In this document: piece by piece, positions 40,986 through 52,465 of the stretch
How positions within the stretch are numbered: position 1 is the stretch's first letter
How the letters are laid out: every line of letters begins with the position of its first letter
Origin: Bacteroidota bacterium
GTDB taxonomy: Bacteria > Bacteroidota > Bacteroidia > Flavobacteriales > Schleiferiaceae
Direction of reading: 5' to 3'
DNA: 64,000 nt
Assembly: GCA_016868755.1 (NCBI GenBank)
Contig: VGFU01000002.1
Coordinates: forward strand, 45,801 to 109,800
Program-made: the position numbers and the translations under genes
The notes under the pieces: model-generated
Database searches by the model: none
The model's input: the letters and a program-made list of their open reading frames with translations, nothing else
What the model was told of the DNA's origin: nothing

Positions 40986-41569
40986 GCCAAGTACCATTGA
41001 GATGCCAAATGTAGCGAAATACCGAGGGTCAGCGCCCCCAGAGCGAGGGCAAAATCTTTGGGCGAAAACCCCCGGGCCGCGGCTATCCAGCGAACGGCAA
41101 AAACCGCCACGACGACGCTCAGTTGACCGAGTTCAATTCCGCCCGCAAACCAGCCCCACGCGGCCCAAAGCGCCCCAGAATTAGAGGGTAGTAGCGGCCC
41201 AAGATCTTTGGCAAATGCCAGACCGTGAATCACACCAAAAGCCGCTGCCACTGCGAGTTCAGGGCCTAACCAACCACGCCGGTTGCTTTTTGGTGCGCCT
41301 TTGAACCAGACCACACGGCCTGCCGTAAATACCAAGGTGGCGAGCACGCCGCCTTCAACCCAGGTTTCGTTTAAGGGTAAACTAAGTGCGACTTGGGTCG
41401 CCATGGCAAGGGTGTGCCCTAGGGTAAATGCGGTGAGGGCACCCAGCCAAAGTTTGTAGTCCCTTGGTGCAAAAGGAGCAATTAGAGCTGCCACAAAGAG
41501 AAGGTGGTCCCAGGCGGTGACGTCCAGGATGTGGTAGAAGCCCAATTCAGCAAAGGGAGGTACGTTCAC
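40982..41569 (-). CDS. HupE/UreJ-family membrane protein
   Basis: The 195-residue protein has about six membrane segments and the HupE/UreJ signatures LGFYHILDVTAWDHLLFV, FTLGHTLAM and FGVIHGLAFA, whose histidines may bind metal. Family members transport nickel or cobalt for hydrogenase or urease, or have unknown roles where those enzymes are absent. Neither enzyme is in this window. It is the middle gene of the unit DUF6702-hupE-M1 peptidase, with 4-base overlaps on both sides, so the three are translationally coupled. Function in this context is unknown. Confidence 0.85.
   Translation of the reverse strand: MNVPPFAELGFYHILDVTAWDHLLFVAALIAPFAPRDYKLWLGALTAFTLGHTLAMATQVALSLPLNETWVEGGVLATLVFTAGRVVWFKGAPKSNRRGWLGPELAVAAAFGVIHGLAFAKDLGPLLPSNSGALWAAWGWFAGGIELGQLSVVVAVFAVRWIAAARGFSPKDFALALGALTLGISLHLASQWYLA
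41006..41013 (-). promoter_or_regulatory. -7 element inside the 3' end of hupE, upstream of the M1 peptidase
   Basis: TACATTTG on the minus strand is a perfect consensus match, 20 bases before the M1 peptidase ATG. It could allow the peptidase to be transcribed separately from hupE. Confidence 0.4.
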
Positions 41570-42036
41570 CGCAATTCAATTTTAGGGTTGGTAGCCGTGC
41601 TTACGGCATCAAGGCGGCCCTTGGGGCCGCGCACAAAATAGACGTTTCGCTGGTCTTCAAAGCGCTCATGGAGGAGCTTGTCGGTAACGGTGAGGGGCAG
41701 TCCGCCGTCCACGTGCATTCGAATTTCGACCGCGTCTGGTTGGTAGGTGAAACCATCAATGTGCAGGTTTAGTGCCTTTCGACCGCGGAATACAATTAGT
41801 TTGCTGCGCACATAATTCTCTGCTTGGCCTTGATGTTCCGTGCGCTCGAGGCGGACTTTGGTTCCGCCCAACGACGCCGACACAGCATCTTCAAGGTCGT
41901 CGGTGAACAGACGCACCACCCACTCGGTCCGTTTGGCCCCCACGGTGAGCTCGTGCGAGGCGAGGTGCATGGGGTGGTCCGCGCTCACTAACGTGAGAAA
42001 TAAAATAATGAGCAGTGGTTGGAACGGAAGACGCAC
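41566..42036 (-). CDS. DUF6702 family exported protein
   Basis: The 156-residue protein starts with a hydrophobic signal (MRLPFQPLLIILFLTLVSA) and contains the Bacteroidota DUF6702 pattern: HELTVGAKRTEWVVRLFTDDLEDAVSASLGG near residues 27-57. Function is unknown; it is probably periplasmic or outer-membrane. It leads the coupled DUF6702-hupE-M1 peptidase unit, an arrangement I associate with Bacteroidota. The GTG at 42036 was chosen because a perfect -7 element covers 42043-42050, which excludes a TTG at 42045. Confidence 0.75.
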   Translation of the reverse strand: MRLPFQPLLIILFLTLVSADHPMHLASHELTVGAKRTEWVVRLFTDDLEDAVSASLGGTKVRLERTEHQGQAENYVRSKLIVFRGRKALNLHIDGFTYQPDAVEIRMHVDGGLPLTVTDKLLHERFEDQRNVYFVRGPKGRLDAVSTATNPKIELR

Positions 42037-42042
42037 GGGCTG

Positions 42043-42050
42043 CAAACCTA
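42043..42050 (-). promoter_or_regulatory. -7 promoter element of the DUF6702-hupE-M1 unit
   Basis: TAGGTTTG on the minus strand is a perfect consensus match, 6 bases before the GTG at 42036. Confidence 0.6.
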
Positions 42051-42065
42051 AACAATTCTTAATTT

Positions 42066-43988
42066 ATGGGCATGAAACACCCGTTCCAAATCCAATCACT
42101 TGCTCAATATCAAGCGGCGTGCACGGCTGCTGCCGAGAATCCGGAGGCCTTCTGGGCCGGAGTTGCCGAGAATTTTCGCTGGAAGCGCAAATGGGATAAG
42201 GTACTGGATTGGAATTTTGATGAGCCTCGAATTGAGTGGTTTAAGGGAGCCCAGCTCAACATTACCGAGAACTGCCTGGACCGGCACCTCGACGCGCGCG
42301 GAGACCAGCCCGCCTTGATTTTTGAGCCCAACGATCCGAGTGACCCTGCGCGGGTTCTCTCGTACCGCGAACTGCACGTTAAGGTGATGCAGTTTGCTCA
42401 AGTGCTTAAAAACAATGGCGTTCAGAAAGGGGACCGGGTCTGTTTGTACATGGGAATGATTCCGGAATTAGCCATAGCCGTGCTGGCCTGTGCCCGAATT
42501 GGCGCAGTGCACTCGGTTGTGTTTGGTGGATTTAGCGCCCAGTCGATCGCCGACCGAATCAACGATGCCCAAGCCAAGTTGGTTGTGACCTGCGACGGAG
42601 CGTACCGCGGAGCCAAAGTGATTCCGCTCAAGTCGGTGGTGGACGATGCCGTCACGATGTGCCCTTCGGTCGAAAAAGTCATCGTGTCCACCCATACCCG
42701 CACGCCGGTGTCGATGATTAAAGGTCGCGATTTGTGGTGGGAGGACGAGATTAAGCGCGTCGAATCGATGGGAAATCCGTATGTGGAAGCCGAATCGATG
42801 GACGCCGAAGACATGTTGTTCATTCTGTACACCAGCGGATCGACCGGCAAACCCAAAGGAGTGGTGCATACCTGCGCCGGATACATGATCTGGACGACCT
42901 ACACGTTTGTTAACGCCTTTCAGTACCAACCTGGCCAAGTGCACTTCTGCACCGCCGACATCGGTTGGATTACGGGGCATAGCTACTTGATATACGGGCC
43001 GTTGAGTGCCGGGGCAACTACGTTGATGTTTGAAGGCGTGCCCACGTGGCCCGATGCCGGACGTTTTTGGGACATTGTGGACCGCCACCACGTGAATATT
43101 TTGTACACGGCTCCAACGGCGATTCGCAGCTTGATGGGATTTGGCGAGGAGCCTCTTCGCGGCAAGAAGTTGGACAGTTTGAAGGTCCTCGGAACCGTCG
43201 GTGAGCCCATTAATGAAGAGGCGTGGAATTGGTACAATACCCACATCGGTAAGGGCAAATGCCCCATTGTGGACACGTGGTGGCAAACCGAGACCGGCGG
43301 AATACTCATCACCAACCTCGCGGGGGTTACGCCGGCAAAAGCCACGTTTGCCACGCTTCCCATGCCCGGCGTGGAGCCGCTTCTGGTTGACGAGCAGGGT
43401 ACCGAAATCCACGGTAACGGAGTAAGCGGAAATTTGTGCATTCGCAAGCCGTGGCCCGGAATGCTGCGCACGACCTACGGAGACCACGAGCGCTGCCGAC
43501 AGACCTACTTCAGCACCTATCCCGGTCTGTACTTCACGGGCGACGGGTGCCTGCGCGACGAAGACGGCCACTACCGAATCACCGGACGTGTAGACGACGT
43601 GCTCAACGTGAGCGGGCACCGCATCGGTACCGCCGAGGTCGAAAACGCCCTCAACATGCACGCGGGAGTGGTGGAGTCGGCGGTAGTTGGGTTTCCGCAC
43701 GACATTAAGGGCCAAGGCATTTACGCCTATGTGGTGTACCAGGGCTTCCACGAAGACGAAAACCTAACGCGCCAGGATATTTTGGCGACGGTGAGCCGCG
43801 TCATTGGGCCCATTGCCAAGCCCGACCAAATTCAGTTCGTGAGCGGACTTCCAAAAACACGCTCGGGCAAGATCATGCGGCGAATTCTGCGCAAAATCGC
43901 CGAAGGCGACACGTCCAACTTGGGTGATACGACGACGCTGCTCGATCCGTCGGTGGTGGATGAAATCGCTGCGGGCAGAGCAACCTGA
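42066..43988 (+). CDS. acs: Acetyl-CoA synthetase
   Basis: Acs activates acetate with ATP and CoA via acetyl-AMP. The 640-residue protein has FWAGVAENFRWKRKWDKVL, the P-loop YTSGSTGKPKGVVH near 256-269, WWQTETGGILIT near 404-415, the hinge TGDGCLRDEDGHYRITGRVDDV near 489-510 and the catalytic Lys near the C-terminus in PKTRSGKIMRRIL. That Lys motif is the known acetylation site of the family. An ATG two codons downstream (MKHPFQ) is an equal start candidate. The gene stands alone between divergent DUF6702 and a convergent fusion gene. Confidence 0.97.
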   Translation: MGMKHPFQIQSLAQYQAACTAAAENPEAFWAGVAENFRWKRKWDKVLDWNFDEPRIEWFKGAQLNITENCLDRHLDARGDQPALIFEPNDPSDPARVLSYRELHVKVMQFAQVLKNNGVQKGDRVCLYMGMIPELAIAVLACARIGAVHSVVFGGFSAQSIADRINDAQAKLVVTCDGAYRGAKVIPLKSVVDDAVTMCPSVEKVIVSTHTRTPVSMIKGRDLWWEDEIKRVESMGNPYVEAESMDAEDMLFILYTSGSTGKPKGVVHTCAGYMIWTTYTFVNAFQYQPGQVHFCTADIGWITGHSYLIYGPLSAGATTLMFEGVPTWPDAGRFWDIVDRHHVNILYTAPTAIRSLMGFGEEPLRGKKLDSLKVLGTVGEPINEEAWNWYNTHIGKGKCPIVDTWWQTETGGILITNLAGVTPAKATFATLPMPGVEPLLVDEQGTEIHGNGVSGNLCIRKPWPGMLRTTYGDHERCRQTYFSTYPGLYFTGDGCLRDEDGHYRITGRVDDVLNVSGHRIGTAEVENALNMHAGVVESAVVGFPHDIKGQGIYAYVVYQGFHEDENLTRQDILATVSRVIGPIAKPDQIQFVSGLPKTRSGKIMRRILRKIAEGDTSNLGDTTTLLDPSVVDEIAAGRAT

Positions 43989-44000
43989 CTGTTAATCAGA

Positions 44001-44035
44001 AACCAGAACCGAGCAACCTGCAACTAGCGACTAGC
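44001..44035. repeat. Degenerate copy of the CTAG-type dispersed repeat
   Basis: AACCAGAACC, GAGCAACCTG and CAACTAGCGACTAG repeat the AAC-CAG/CTAG theme seen at 27189-27216 and, inverted, at 33538-33621. It lies between two convergent genes and supplies the TAG stop of the HMA-MauE gene. Confidence 0.4.
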
Positions 44036-44759
44036 GCAGCATCATCGCGGCCATTGCGGCCATAATCAGGTCCTCAACAATGGTGACGGTGCTCATCGGG
44101 AGGTTGAACACGGTTCCGAGGCACGCGCAGCGAATTGCCTTCTTTTGAAGGTTGCTCTGGATGACGCCGCCCGCACCGACGAGCATCAGCACGAGTGCAG
44201 TCCAGTTGGTGGCGGTCGGAGCCCAATCCGCAGCGTAGGCCAATCCGAGCCCGAGCTCCACAAAAGGGTAGGCAAGGCCCCACGCCGGAACTGCCTTGGC
44301 AATCCAATCGTACATGCGGTACGAGTCAGCAAATGACTTGACGTCAAGTAGTTTGAAGTAGCTGAAGCTTAAAAAGAACCCAGCCATAAACCAGCGCATC
44401 CAGCTGTGGGCAGTCAGCGAATCGCCGAGCGATAGCGCGGGTACTATTCCCAAAAGCGCAATCAACGTCAGCAACGGACGGTAGGTGGCCCAAAATCCGC
44501 GCGGCTGGTCGTTAGGGATCGACGAAGTAGCGGGGTGCTCCGCTGTCTGGGGCGTGGCCGTGTAGTCCCCGGCGGCCGCAACCAACGCAGTGATGGCGTC
44601 GTCAGTAACAGAGGAGTCGGCCCGAACCTCCATTTTGCTGCCGGCCAAATCCACAGTGACCGTTTCGACGAGCGGATGCTGCTTTACGTGCGCCGTAATC
44701 CGCGCCACGCAGCTCCCACAGTGCATTCCTTCAAGGTGAAAAACGCGCGGTGTGTTCAT
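44031..44759 (-). CDS. HMA domain fused to MauE-like membrane protein
   Basis: The 242-residue protein begins with a heavy-metal-associated domain (about 1-70; FHLEGMHCGSCVARI with Cys15 and Cys18). After a linker come four membrane segments of the MauE/DoxX type (about 95-240). The end carries a conserved Cys pair (RCACLGT). MauE proteins move electrons or support disulfide/metal maturation in the membrane, and HMA domains carry Cu(I) and similar ions. The fusion suggests metal sensing or delivery coupled to a membrane redox step, but no partner gene is adjacent. A weak -7-like sequence ends four bases before the ATG. Confidence 0.82.
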   Translation of the reverse strand: MNTPRVFHLEGMHCGSCVARITAHVKQHPLVETVTVDLAGSKMEVRADSSVTDDAITALVAAAGDYTATPQTAEHPATSSIPNDQPRGFWATYRPLLTLIALLGIVPALSLGDSLTAHSWMRWFMAGFFLSFSYFKLLDVKSFADSYRMYDWIAKAVPAWGLAYPFVELGLGLAYAADWAPTATNWTALVLMLVGAGGVIQSNLQKKAIRCACLGTVFNLPMSTVTIVEDLIMAAMAAMMLR

Positions 44760-44768
44760 AACGTGAAG

Positions 44769-45914
44769 TTACCGCGAAGCCCACGAAGTCAGGCGCTGCC
44801 CCGCCTCTGAAAGCGTGCGGTCTTCTTTGGCGAAGCACAAACGCAGAAACCGCCAATCCTTGGGCGGGTTCGCAAAAAATGGGCTCAAAGGAATGCACGC
44901 CACGCCTGCTTCGTGCGTGAGCTGCAGCGCAAGATCGCGGTCGTTGGCCTCGCTCACTTCAGAATAATCGACCACAAAAAAGTAGCTGCCGCGAGACGGA
45001 ACGACGCGAAATCCGCTCCCCGCCAAACTCGCCGCGAGCACCTCGCGCTTCGCGGCAAAAAACGACGGAAGCGCCAGGGCATAATCGGGCTGAGCCTTCA
45101 AAAACCGATGCACTGCGTGCTGTGTCGGGGTCGAAGCTGAAAAAGCGGCAAACTGGTAGAGGTTGCGCAGGGCGTTAGTGAGCGCTTCGGGGGCAAGTAC
45201 GGCCCCAAGCTTCCAGCCCGTGGCGTGGTAGGTCTTGCCAAAACTGATGAAGCGAAGGCTACGCGACCGCAGCTCCGGCAGGTGGTGCGGGCTGCTTAAG
45301 GAGCGACCACCAAAGATCATGGTTTCGTACACCTCGTCGCTCAAAACCAGCGTTGCATCGGCGAGGAGTGCTGCGAGGCGTTGCCAGTCGCCGTGGTCCC
45401 AAAGCATTCCGGTGGGGTTGTGGGGTGTATTCACCAAAATGGCTCGGGTGCGCGGACTCAGGCGCGCCGCCAACGCGTCCCAGTCGACCTCGAAGCCTTC
45501 GGGGGTGTGGCGGAGTTGAACCCCAACGGGAATTCCGCCCGCGGCTAAAACCGCTGGTCGGTAGCTGTCGTAGGCAGGCTCGAGCAGGACCACTTCGTCG
45601 CCGGGCTGCACGAGCGCCTGCATCGCGGCAAAAATCCCAAGGGTTGCGCCAGGAACGACCGTTACTTCGCGATCGCCTTGGTAGGCCAAGCCGTTTCGCC
45701 GAAGCTGATCGTCGGCGATTGCTTCGCGAAGCGCCGGCAGTCCGGCCATCGGCGCGTACTGGGCCGATTCGGTTCGAAGTGCGTCCTGAAATGCGGCAAC
45801 TAATTCGGGGTTGGGGCCAAACTCAGGAAAACCCTGGGCCAAATTGAGCGCGCCGTGCTCCTGCGCCCAGGCCGTCATGGTCGAAAAAATGCTGGGGCCG
45901 AAATCGGGAATCAT
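44769..45914 (-). CDS. PLP-dependent aminotransferase, methionine/kynurenine type
   Basis: The 381-residue class I/II aminotransferase has QGFPEFGPNPELVAA near 22-36, NTPHNPTGMLW near 160-170, the PLP lysine in ISFGKTYHATGWKLGAVLAP near 229-248 and an Arg near the C-terminus (RFLRLCFAKE). The pattern matches the YbdL / kynurenine aminotransferase I subgroup, which acts on methionine and aromatic amino acids. It overlaps cdd by 4 bases, so both are cotranscribed. Substrate is inferred from the subgroup. Confidence 0.88.
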   Translation of the reverse strand: MIPDFGPSIFSTMTAWAQEHGALNLAQGFPEFGPNPELVAAFQDALRTESAQYAPMAGLPALREAIADDQLRRNGLAYQGDREVTVVPGATLGIFAAMQALVQPGDEVVLLEPAYDSYRPAVLAAGGIPVGVQLRHTPEGFEVDWDALAARLSPRTRAILVNTPHNPTGMLWDHGDWQRLAALLADATLVLSDEVYETMIFGGRSLSSPHHLPELRSRSLRFISFGKTYHATGWKLGAVLAPEALTNALRNLYQFAAFSASTPTQHAVHRFLKAQPDYALALPSFFAAKREVLAASLAGSGFRVVPSRGSYFFVVDYSEVSEANDRDLALQLTHEAGVACIPLSPFFANPPKDWRFLRLCFAKEDRTLSEAGQRLTSWASR

Positions 45915-46387
45915 CCGTTAAGGTCTGCAGGGGTAAAGGCGAGGGGGAGCAGGTCTCGGGCGTCGGCGACGCGCCAAACGTCACCTTCTTCGGCGGCCAA
46001 AATCAGCTCCAGCGGCGATTGCTGGCGGGCGTGCTGCTCTACCAGGGCCTGACGGCACATTCCGCAGGGTGCCAGAGGAACTCGTGCAGCCCCTGACGGA
46101 GGACGGTAGGTTATGGCCATGGCCTCAACCACTTCACCTGGGGCAAGGCTGTTGGCCGTGCTCAGGGCGACCCGCTCGGCGCAAATGCCCACGGGGTAGG
46201 AGGCGTTTTCTTGGTTGGTTCCCACCACTACCGAACCGTTGGCGAGGCGCACTGCAGCGGCAACCCGAAAGCCGGAGTACGGCGCATAGGCACGATCGAG
46301 CGCTTCGATCGCCGCGTCGAGCAGGGCCCGCTGCACCGGGTCCACGGAATGGCGCGGGACCGCATCAACCAGCAGTTCAATTTTCAT
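45911..46387 (-). CDS. cdd: Cytidine deaminase
   Basis: The 158-residue tetrameric-type enzyme converts cytidine and deoxycytidine to uridine forms in pyrimidine salvage. The zinc site is visible as the Cys and catalytic Glu of GICAERVAL near 86-94 and PCGMCRQAL near 125-133. YAPYSGFRVAAAV and the GTNQENASYP substrate loop are also typical. A perfect -7 element lies exactly four bases before the ATG, predicting a leaderless transcript that continues into the aminotransferase gene. Confidence 0.94.
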   Translation of the reverse strand: MKIELLVDAVPRHSVDPVQRALLDAAIEALDRAYAPYSGFRVAAAVRLANGSVVVGTNQENASYPVGICAERVALSTANSLAPGEVVEAMAITYRPPSGAARVPLAPCGMCRQALVEQHARQQSPLELILAAEEGDVWRVADARDLLPLAFTPADLNG

Positions 46388-46391
46388 AACT

Positions 46392-46399
46392 CAAACCTA
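46392..46399 (-). promoter_or_regulatory. -7 promoter element four bases before cdd
   Basis: TAGGTTTG on the minus strand is a perfect consensus match, and AGTT separates it from the cdd ATG at 46387. Confidence 0.65.
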
Positions 46400-46426
46400 C
46401 TGCGAATCAAGTCTTCTTTGGGTTCG

Positions 46427-49480
<3,054 letters not shown>

Positions 49481-49629
49481 GAATACTCAGGAAGTTCATT
49501 AAAATAACCTATGACCAGTATAAGCAAATACTGTGAATAAAATGGCTCCATGCGAACTAACATTGTCAGAAATCATCTAGGTTCATGCAGCCTTCGGGCT
49601 GTTCGTGATCCGAATTTAACGACAACCTC

Positions 49630-50160
49630 ATGCATTTAATCAATAAAAAAATCCCTGTACTCGCATTGGCGCTGGTCGGGTTACTGTGCGCATGTTCCGG
49701 CGGTTCAGGCGTCGTACACACGGTGCAACTTAAGAACGCCGAGATCGTTTTGGAAGGCCCACTCTTTGCGGGACCAAATCAGGGACAGTATGCGTTTTCC
49801 ATTGACCTAGCCAGTGAGTTGGGCGACCAATTTCAGGAGGGTATGCAGATTAATGCGGCCAGCTTGAAATCAGCTGAAGTGATTGTGGCTGACAGTTTGG
49901 GCCTGAACCATTTAAATTCTTTAGTGCTCTCACTGGCCAGCGACAACCCTGAAGTTTCGATGCTCGAAGTGGCATTTAAAAATCCTCTTCCCAAAGAGTC
50001 GAGCTCGGTGGCGCTTGATTTAGCGCCGGAAGCCGAGTTAGACGAGCTACTCCGCGACGGGACCGTGTACTTGGTACTTGATGCCGACCTCGCCGAGGAT
50101 CTCCTTGAAGGAAGTCGAAAATTCCAAGTTAACCTCACGTTTGAATTGACCACTAAATAA
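49630..50160 (+). CDS. Lipoprotein of unknown function
   Basis: The 176-residue lipoprotein has a clear signal (MHLINKKIPVLALALVGLLCAC, lipobox Cys22). The mature part is predicted beta-rich and acidic, with alternating hydrophobic strands, and I recognise no family. It begins a lower-GC plus-strand run with a DUF2147 gene (8 bases downstream) and a DUF6268 outer-membrane protein, so the three are probably cotranscribed up to the terminator at 51766. The 149 bases upstream are AT-rich, and I saw no clear -7 element there. Confidence 0.75.
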   Translation: MHLINKKIPVLALALVGLLCACSGGSGVVHTVQLKNAEIVLEGPLFAGPNQGQYAFSIDLASELGDQFQEGMQINAASLKSAEVIVADSLGLNHLNSLVLSLASDNPEVSMLEVAFKNPLPKESSSVALDLAPEAELDELLRDGTVYLVLDADLAEDLLEGSRKFQVNLTFELTTK

Positions 50161-50168
50161 TCCACATT

Positions 50169-50642
50169 ATGATCAAAAAAATAGCCCTCTGGACTGCCTC
50201 TGCATTAATCGCATTTTCAACCCTCAATTTTGACCTTCAGGAAGCACCGGGTGATAAACTTGTGGGGATTTGGGAACCAAGTAATGGTCGCGCCCGTGTC
50301 AAAATAGACCGCATCGGTACCAAGTATTATGGTCGAATCGTTTGGCTGATCGAACCGAACGACCCCGAAACGGGCCTGCCCAAAACAGATAAAAACAACC
50401 CCGACCCAGCCCTTCAAAAGGTTCCCCTCAAGGGCTACCGAATGCTCAAGGATTTTGTTTACCAAGCCGATGGTACATGGTCTGAGGGAACGATTTATGA
50501 TCCACTGAACGGGAGCACCTACAACTGCGTCATCAAGATGAAGGATAAGAACACTCTTGAAATCCGCGGTTACATTGGCGTTCAGGCACTTGGGCGCACC
50601 GACGTTTGGAAGCGTTTAGCCGTTCAACCTGCGAAGAAATGA
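50169..50642 (+). CDS. DUF2147 exported protein
   Basis: The 157-residue protein has a signal peptide (MIKKIALWTASALIAFSTLNF) and one DUF2147 domain: VGIWEPSNGRARVKIDRIGTKYYGRIVWL, DFVYQADGTWSEGTIYDPLNGSTYNC and LEIRGYIGVQALGRTDVWKR. The family is a small periplasmic lipocalin-like barrel of unknown ligand, usually about 140-160 residues, so this is full length. One line of this gene (50161-50220) has only 23 G/C of 60, well below the window's norm. Its stop overlaps the DUF6268 start by 4 bases (ATGA). Confidence 0.86.
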   Translation: MIKKIALWTASALIAFSTLNFDLQEAPGDKLVGIWEPSNGRARVKIDRIGTKYYGRIVWLIEPNDPETGLPKTDKNNPDPALQKVPLKGYRMLKDFVYQADGTWSEGTIYDPLNGSTYNCVIKMKDKNTLEIRGYIGVQALGRTDVWKRLAVQPAKK

Positions 50643-51748
50643 GACATCCTTCATTTTACGTTTCGCTTCTTGCCATTGGTTTAAGTGCCCAAACTCTGCA
50701 GGCTCAAACCGATACGTCTTCGACCGAAGACTTCAGTTTGTACGATAATCTGGGTTTTGCAGATTCGGGAGCAAAGCGCTACTGTAGCCCAAAAATCGAG
50801 GGACTAAGTCCCGCAAAGCTCATTTCTATTGGCTACGATTTTCAGGGTCCTTACGCTCTCGCTGCAGGTGACCTTCTAGCTGTCGACGGTAGTGCTATTT
50901 TGAGTTCTGCTCAATCAGCTCAGGTACGGGCTACCCAGGGTCTTCGCGCAGGGTTCAACATTCCGGTAGTTTCCAAAACCAATTTGGTGTGGCAACTTGG
51001 TGCCAACTACTGGAATTCAAATTACACGTACTCAGACCCAATTGACGAGACGTCCAATCCGCTCCACCAAACCCTATCGGAACAAGGCCTTCGCACTGCC
51101 GGAGTAAGTACCACGGTTTTTAAACCTTTGGATAGCAAACGCTTCGTTCTGTTTCAAGGAAGTGTGGATCTCAGTGGCACTTATGGGATTGGCTTAATGC
51201 CGGCAGACTACCTTAAGTACTCGGCTGCATTGATTTATGGAAAACGCCCCACTGAAAAAAAACAGTGGGGGGTTGGCGTCGCGCGGACCTACCGGGTAGG
51301 CGAGCTGAACTACATCCCAGTGATACTGTACAATTCCACCGACGCCTTGAATAAGTGGGGTGCTGAAGTTCTTTTTCCGGCACGGGCGCACGTCCGGCGA
51401 ACCATTAATCCTCGAAACATGCTTTTTGCGGGCTATGAGTTAGAAGGGCAGTCATTTCGCTTGTGGCAGAACCCAAATAGCGGTTTTGACCTTCGAAACG
51501 AAGGGCTCGAAATTCGCCGTGGTGAAGCTCGACTACGTTTGGTTTACGAGTTCTCGCTCAAGGACTTTATTTGGTTATCGGTTCAGGCCGGTTACCGAGT
51601 AAATGCCCGATACGACGTCGATCGTTTGGTCGGCGGAAAAGAAATTTATCGTGCCTTTGGCATTTTGCGTGACGATGCCTACGCGCAAGTGAACGGACTC
51701 GGAAATCCACTCTACTTCAATGTGAGTCTGAATTTGGTTAGCCCTTAA
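50639..51748 (+). CDS. DUF6268 outer-membrane beta-barrel protein
   Basis: The 369-residue protein has a signal peptide (MRHPSFYVSLLAIGLSAQTLQAQ) and a barrel-type pattern of alternating strands ending in NVSLNLVSP. It fits the Bacteroidota DUF6268 family: AGFNIPVVSKTNLVWQLGANYWN, KKQWGVGVARTYRVGELNYIPVILYN and GLEIRRGEARLRLVYEFSLKDFIWLSVQAGYRVNARY. Ligand or pore function is unknown. The ATG at 50639 overlaps the DUF2147 stop, implying coupling. It ends the lower-GC three-gene run just before a strong bidirectional terminator. Confidence 0.82.
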   Translation: MRHPSFYVSLLAIGLSAQTLQAQTDTSSTEDFSLYDNLGFADSGAKRYCSPKIEGLSPAKLISIGYDFQGPYALAAGDLLAVDGSAILSSAQSAQVRATQGLRAGFNIPVVSKTNLVWQLGANYWNSNYTYSDPIDETSNPLHQTLSEQGLRTAGVSTTVFKPLDSKRFVLFQGSVDLSGTYGIGLMPADYLKYSAALIYGKRPTEKKQWGVGVARTYRVGELNYIPVILYNSTDALNKWGAEVLFPARAHVRRTINPRNMLFAGYELEGQSFRLWQNPNSGFDLRNEGLEIRRGEARLRLVYEFSLKDFIWLSVQAGYRVNARYDVDRLVGGKEIYRAFGILRDDAYAQVNGLGNPLYFNVSLNLVSP

Positions 51749-51765
51749 TGGAGTTTACTCAAATG

Positions 51766-51797
51766 CAAAAGCCCCGCCAATCGGCGGGGCTTTTTTG
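51766..51797. terminator. Bidirectional terminator between DUF6268 and yceI genes
   Basis: The 8-bp stem GCCCCGCC / GGCGGGGC with a 4-base loop has A residues before it and six T residues after it. It can stop transcription from both converging genes. Confidence 0.9.
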
Positions 51798-51815
51798 TTC
51801 GAAGTCCTAACTCAA

Positions 51816-52427
51816 TTAAAGAGCGGGAGTCGCGACTACCGTGAAGGTAACCGTAATGTCGTCGGCAAGAACGTAGTCCTTAACGAAGTGCTTCCAGCTT
51901 ACGCCGTGCTTCTGGCGGTCAAACACCAAGGTTCCCGTGAACGTTGCGCCAGCCTCAGAAACCTGCAGGTTGCTGATTTCGAGCTGCTCGTCAACCGTTA
52001 CTCCCTTAACCGTGAGTTTGCCGTTTACCTTATCCAGGCCTTCAGCGCTAACCACTTCAAACGTGGCCGTCGGGAACGAATCAACGCCAAAAAAGTCGTT
52101 GGTTGCCAGGTGGGCAACGAGGTCGGTTGCGAGACCGCCGTCTTGATCCTTGTACGATGCGCTGTCGGTCGGCCAAATGCTGGTCATGTCGATGGTGAAG
52201 GTTCCGCCAACGATTTGGCTGTCTGCAACTTCAACCGTGCCTGAAGCGAGCTTCACTGTTCCGTTGTGGCCGTACACGCCAACAACTTCACCTTTCCACT
52301 CAACGCTTGAAGCGGTTACGTCAACCGTGTAAGCCGTTGAAGCGGCCACTTCGGTTTCTTCGGCTTTATTGGAGCACGATGCAGCAACTACGGCGAGGGC
52401 AGCGGCAGCGATAAATGATTTGTTCAT
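51816..52427 (-). CDS. YceI-family lipoprotein
   Basis: The 203-residue lipoprotein (signal MNKSFIAAAALAVVAASC, Cys18) contains a YceI lipocalin-like domain from about residue 32: YTVDVTASSVEWKGEV, VGGTFTIDMTSI, HLATNDFFGVDSFPTATFEV and ITVTFTVVA. YceI proteins bind long isoprenoid chains such as polyprenyl or quinone tails in the periplasm. The promoter is unusual: a perfect -7 element (52457-52464) sits next to two identical 12-base near-palindromes 20 bases apart, suggesting strong regulation. It converges with the DUF6268 gene on a shared terminator. Confidence 0.92.
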   Translation of the reverse strand: MNKSFIAAAALAVVAASCSNKAEETEVAASTAYTVDVTASSVEWKGEVVGVYGHNGTVKLASGTVEVADSQIVGGTFTIDMTSIWPTDSASYKDQDGGLATDLVAHLATNDFFGVDSFPTATFEVVSAEGLDKVNGKLTVKGVTVDEQLEISNLQVSEAGATFTGTLVFDRQKHGVSWKHFVKDYVLADDITVTFTVVATPAL

Positions 52428-52456
52428 GGGGTTATCTGTTTTTTTGTTTGTGGGTG

Positions 52457-52464
52457 CAAATATA
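52457..52464 (-). promoter_or_regulatory. -7 promoter element of yceI
   Basis: TATATTTG on the minus strand is a perfect consensus match. It gives a leader of about 25 bases before the yceI ATG. Confidence 0.7.
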
Positions 52465-52465
52465 C

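Noticed and set aside
42468..43751. A 427-residue minus-strand frame inside acs
   Set aside because: Its composition mirrors the acs codons, and acs is unmistakable on the other strand.
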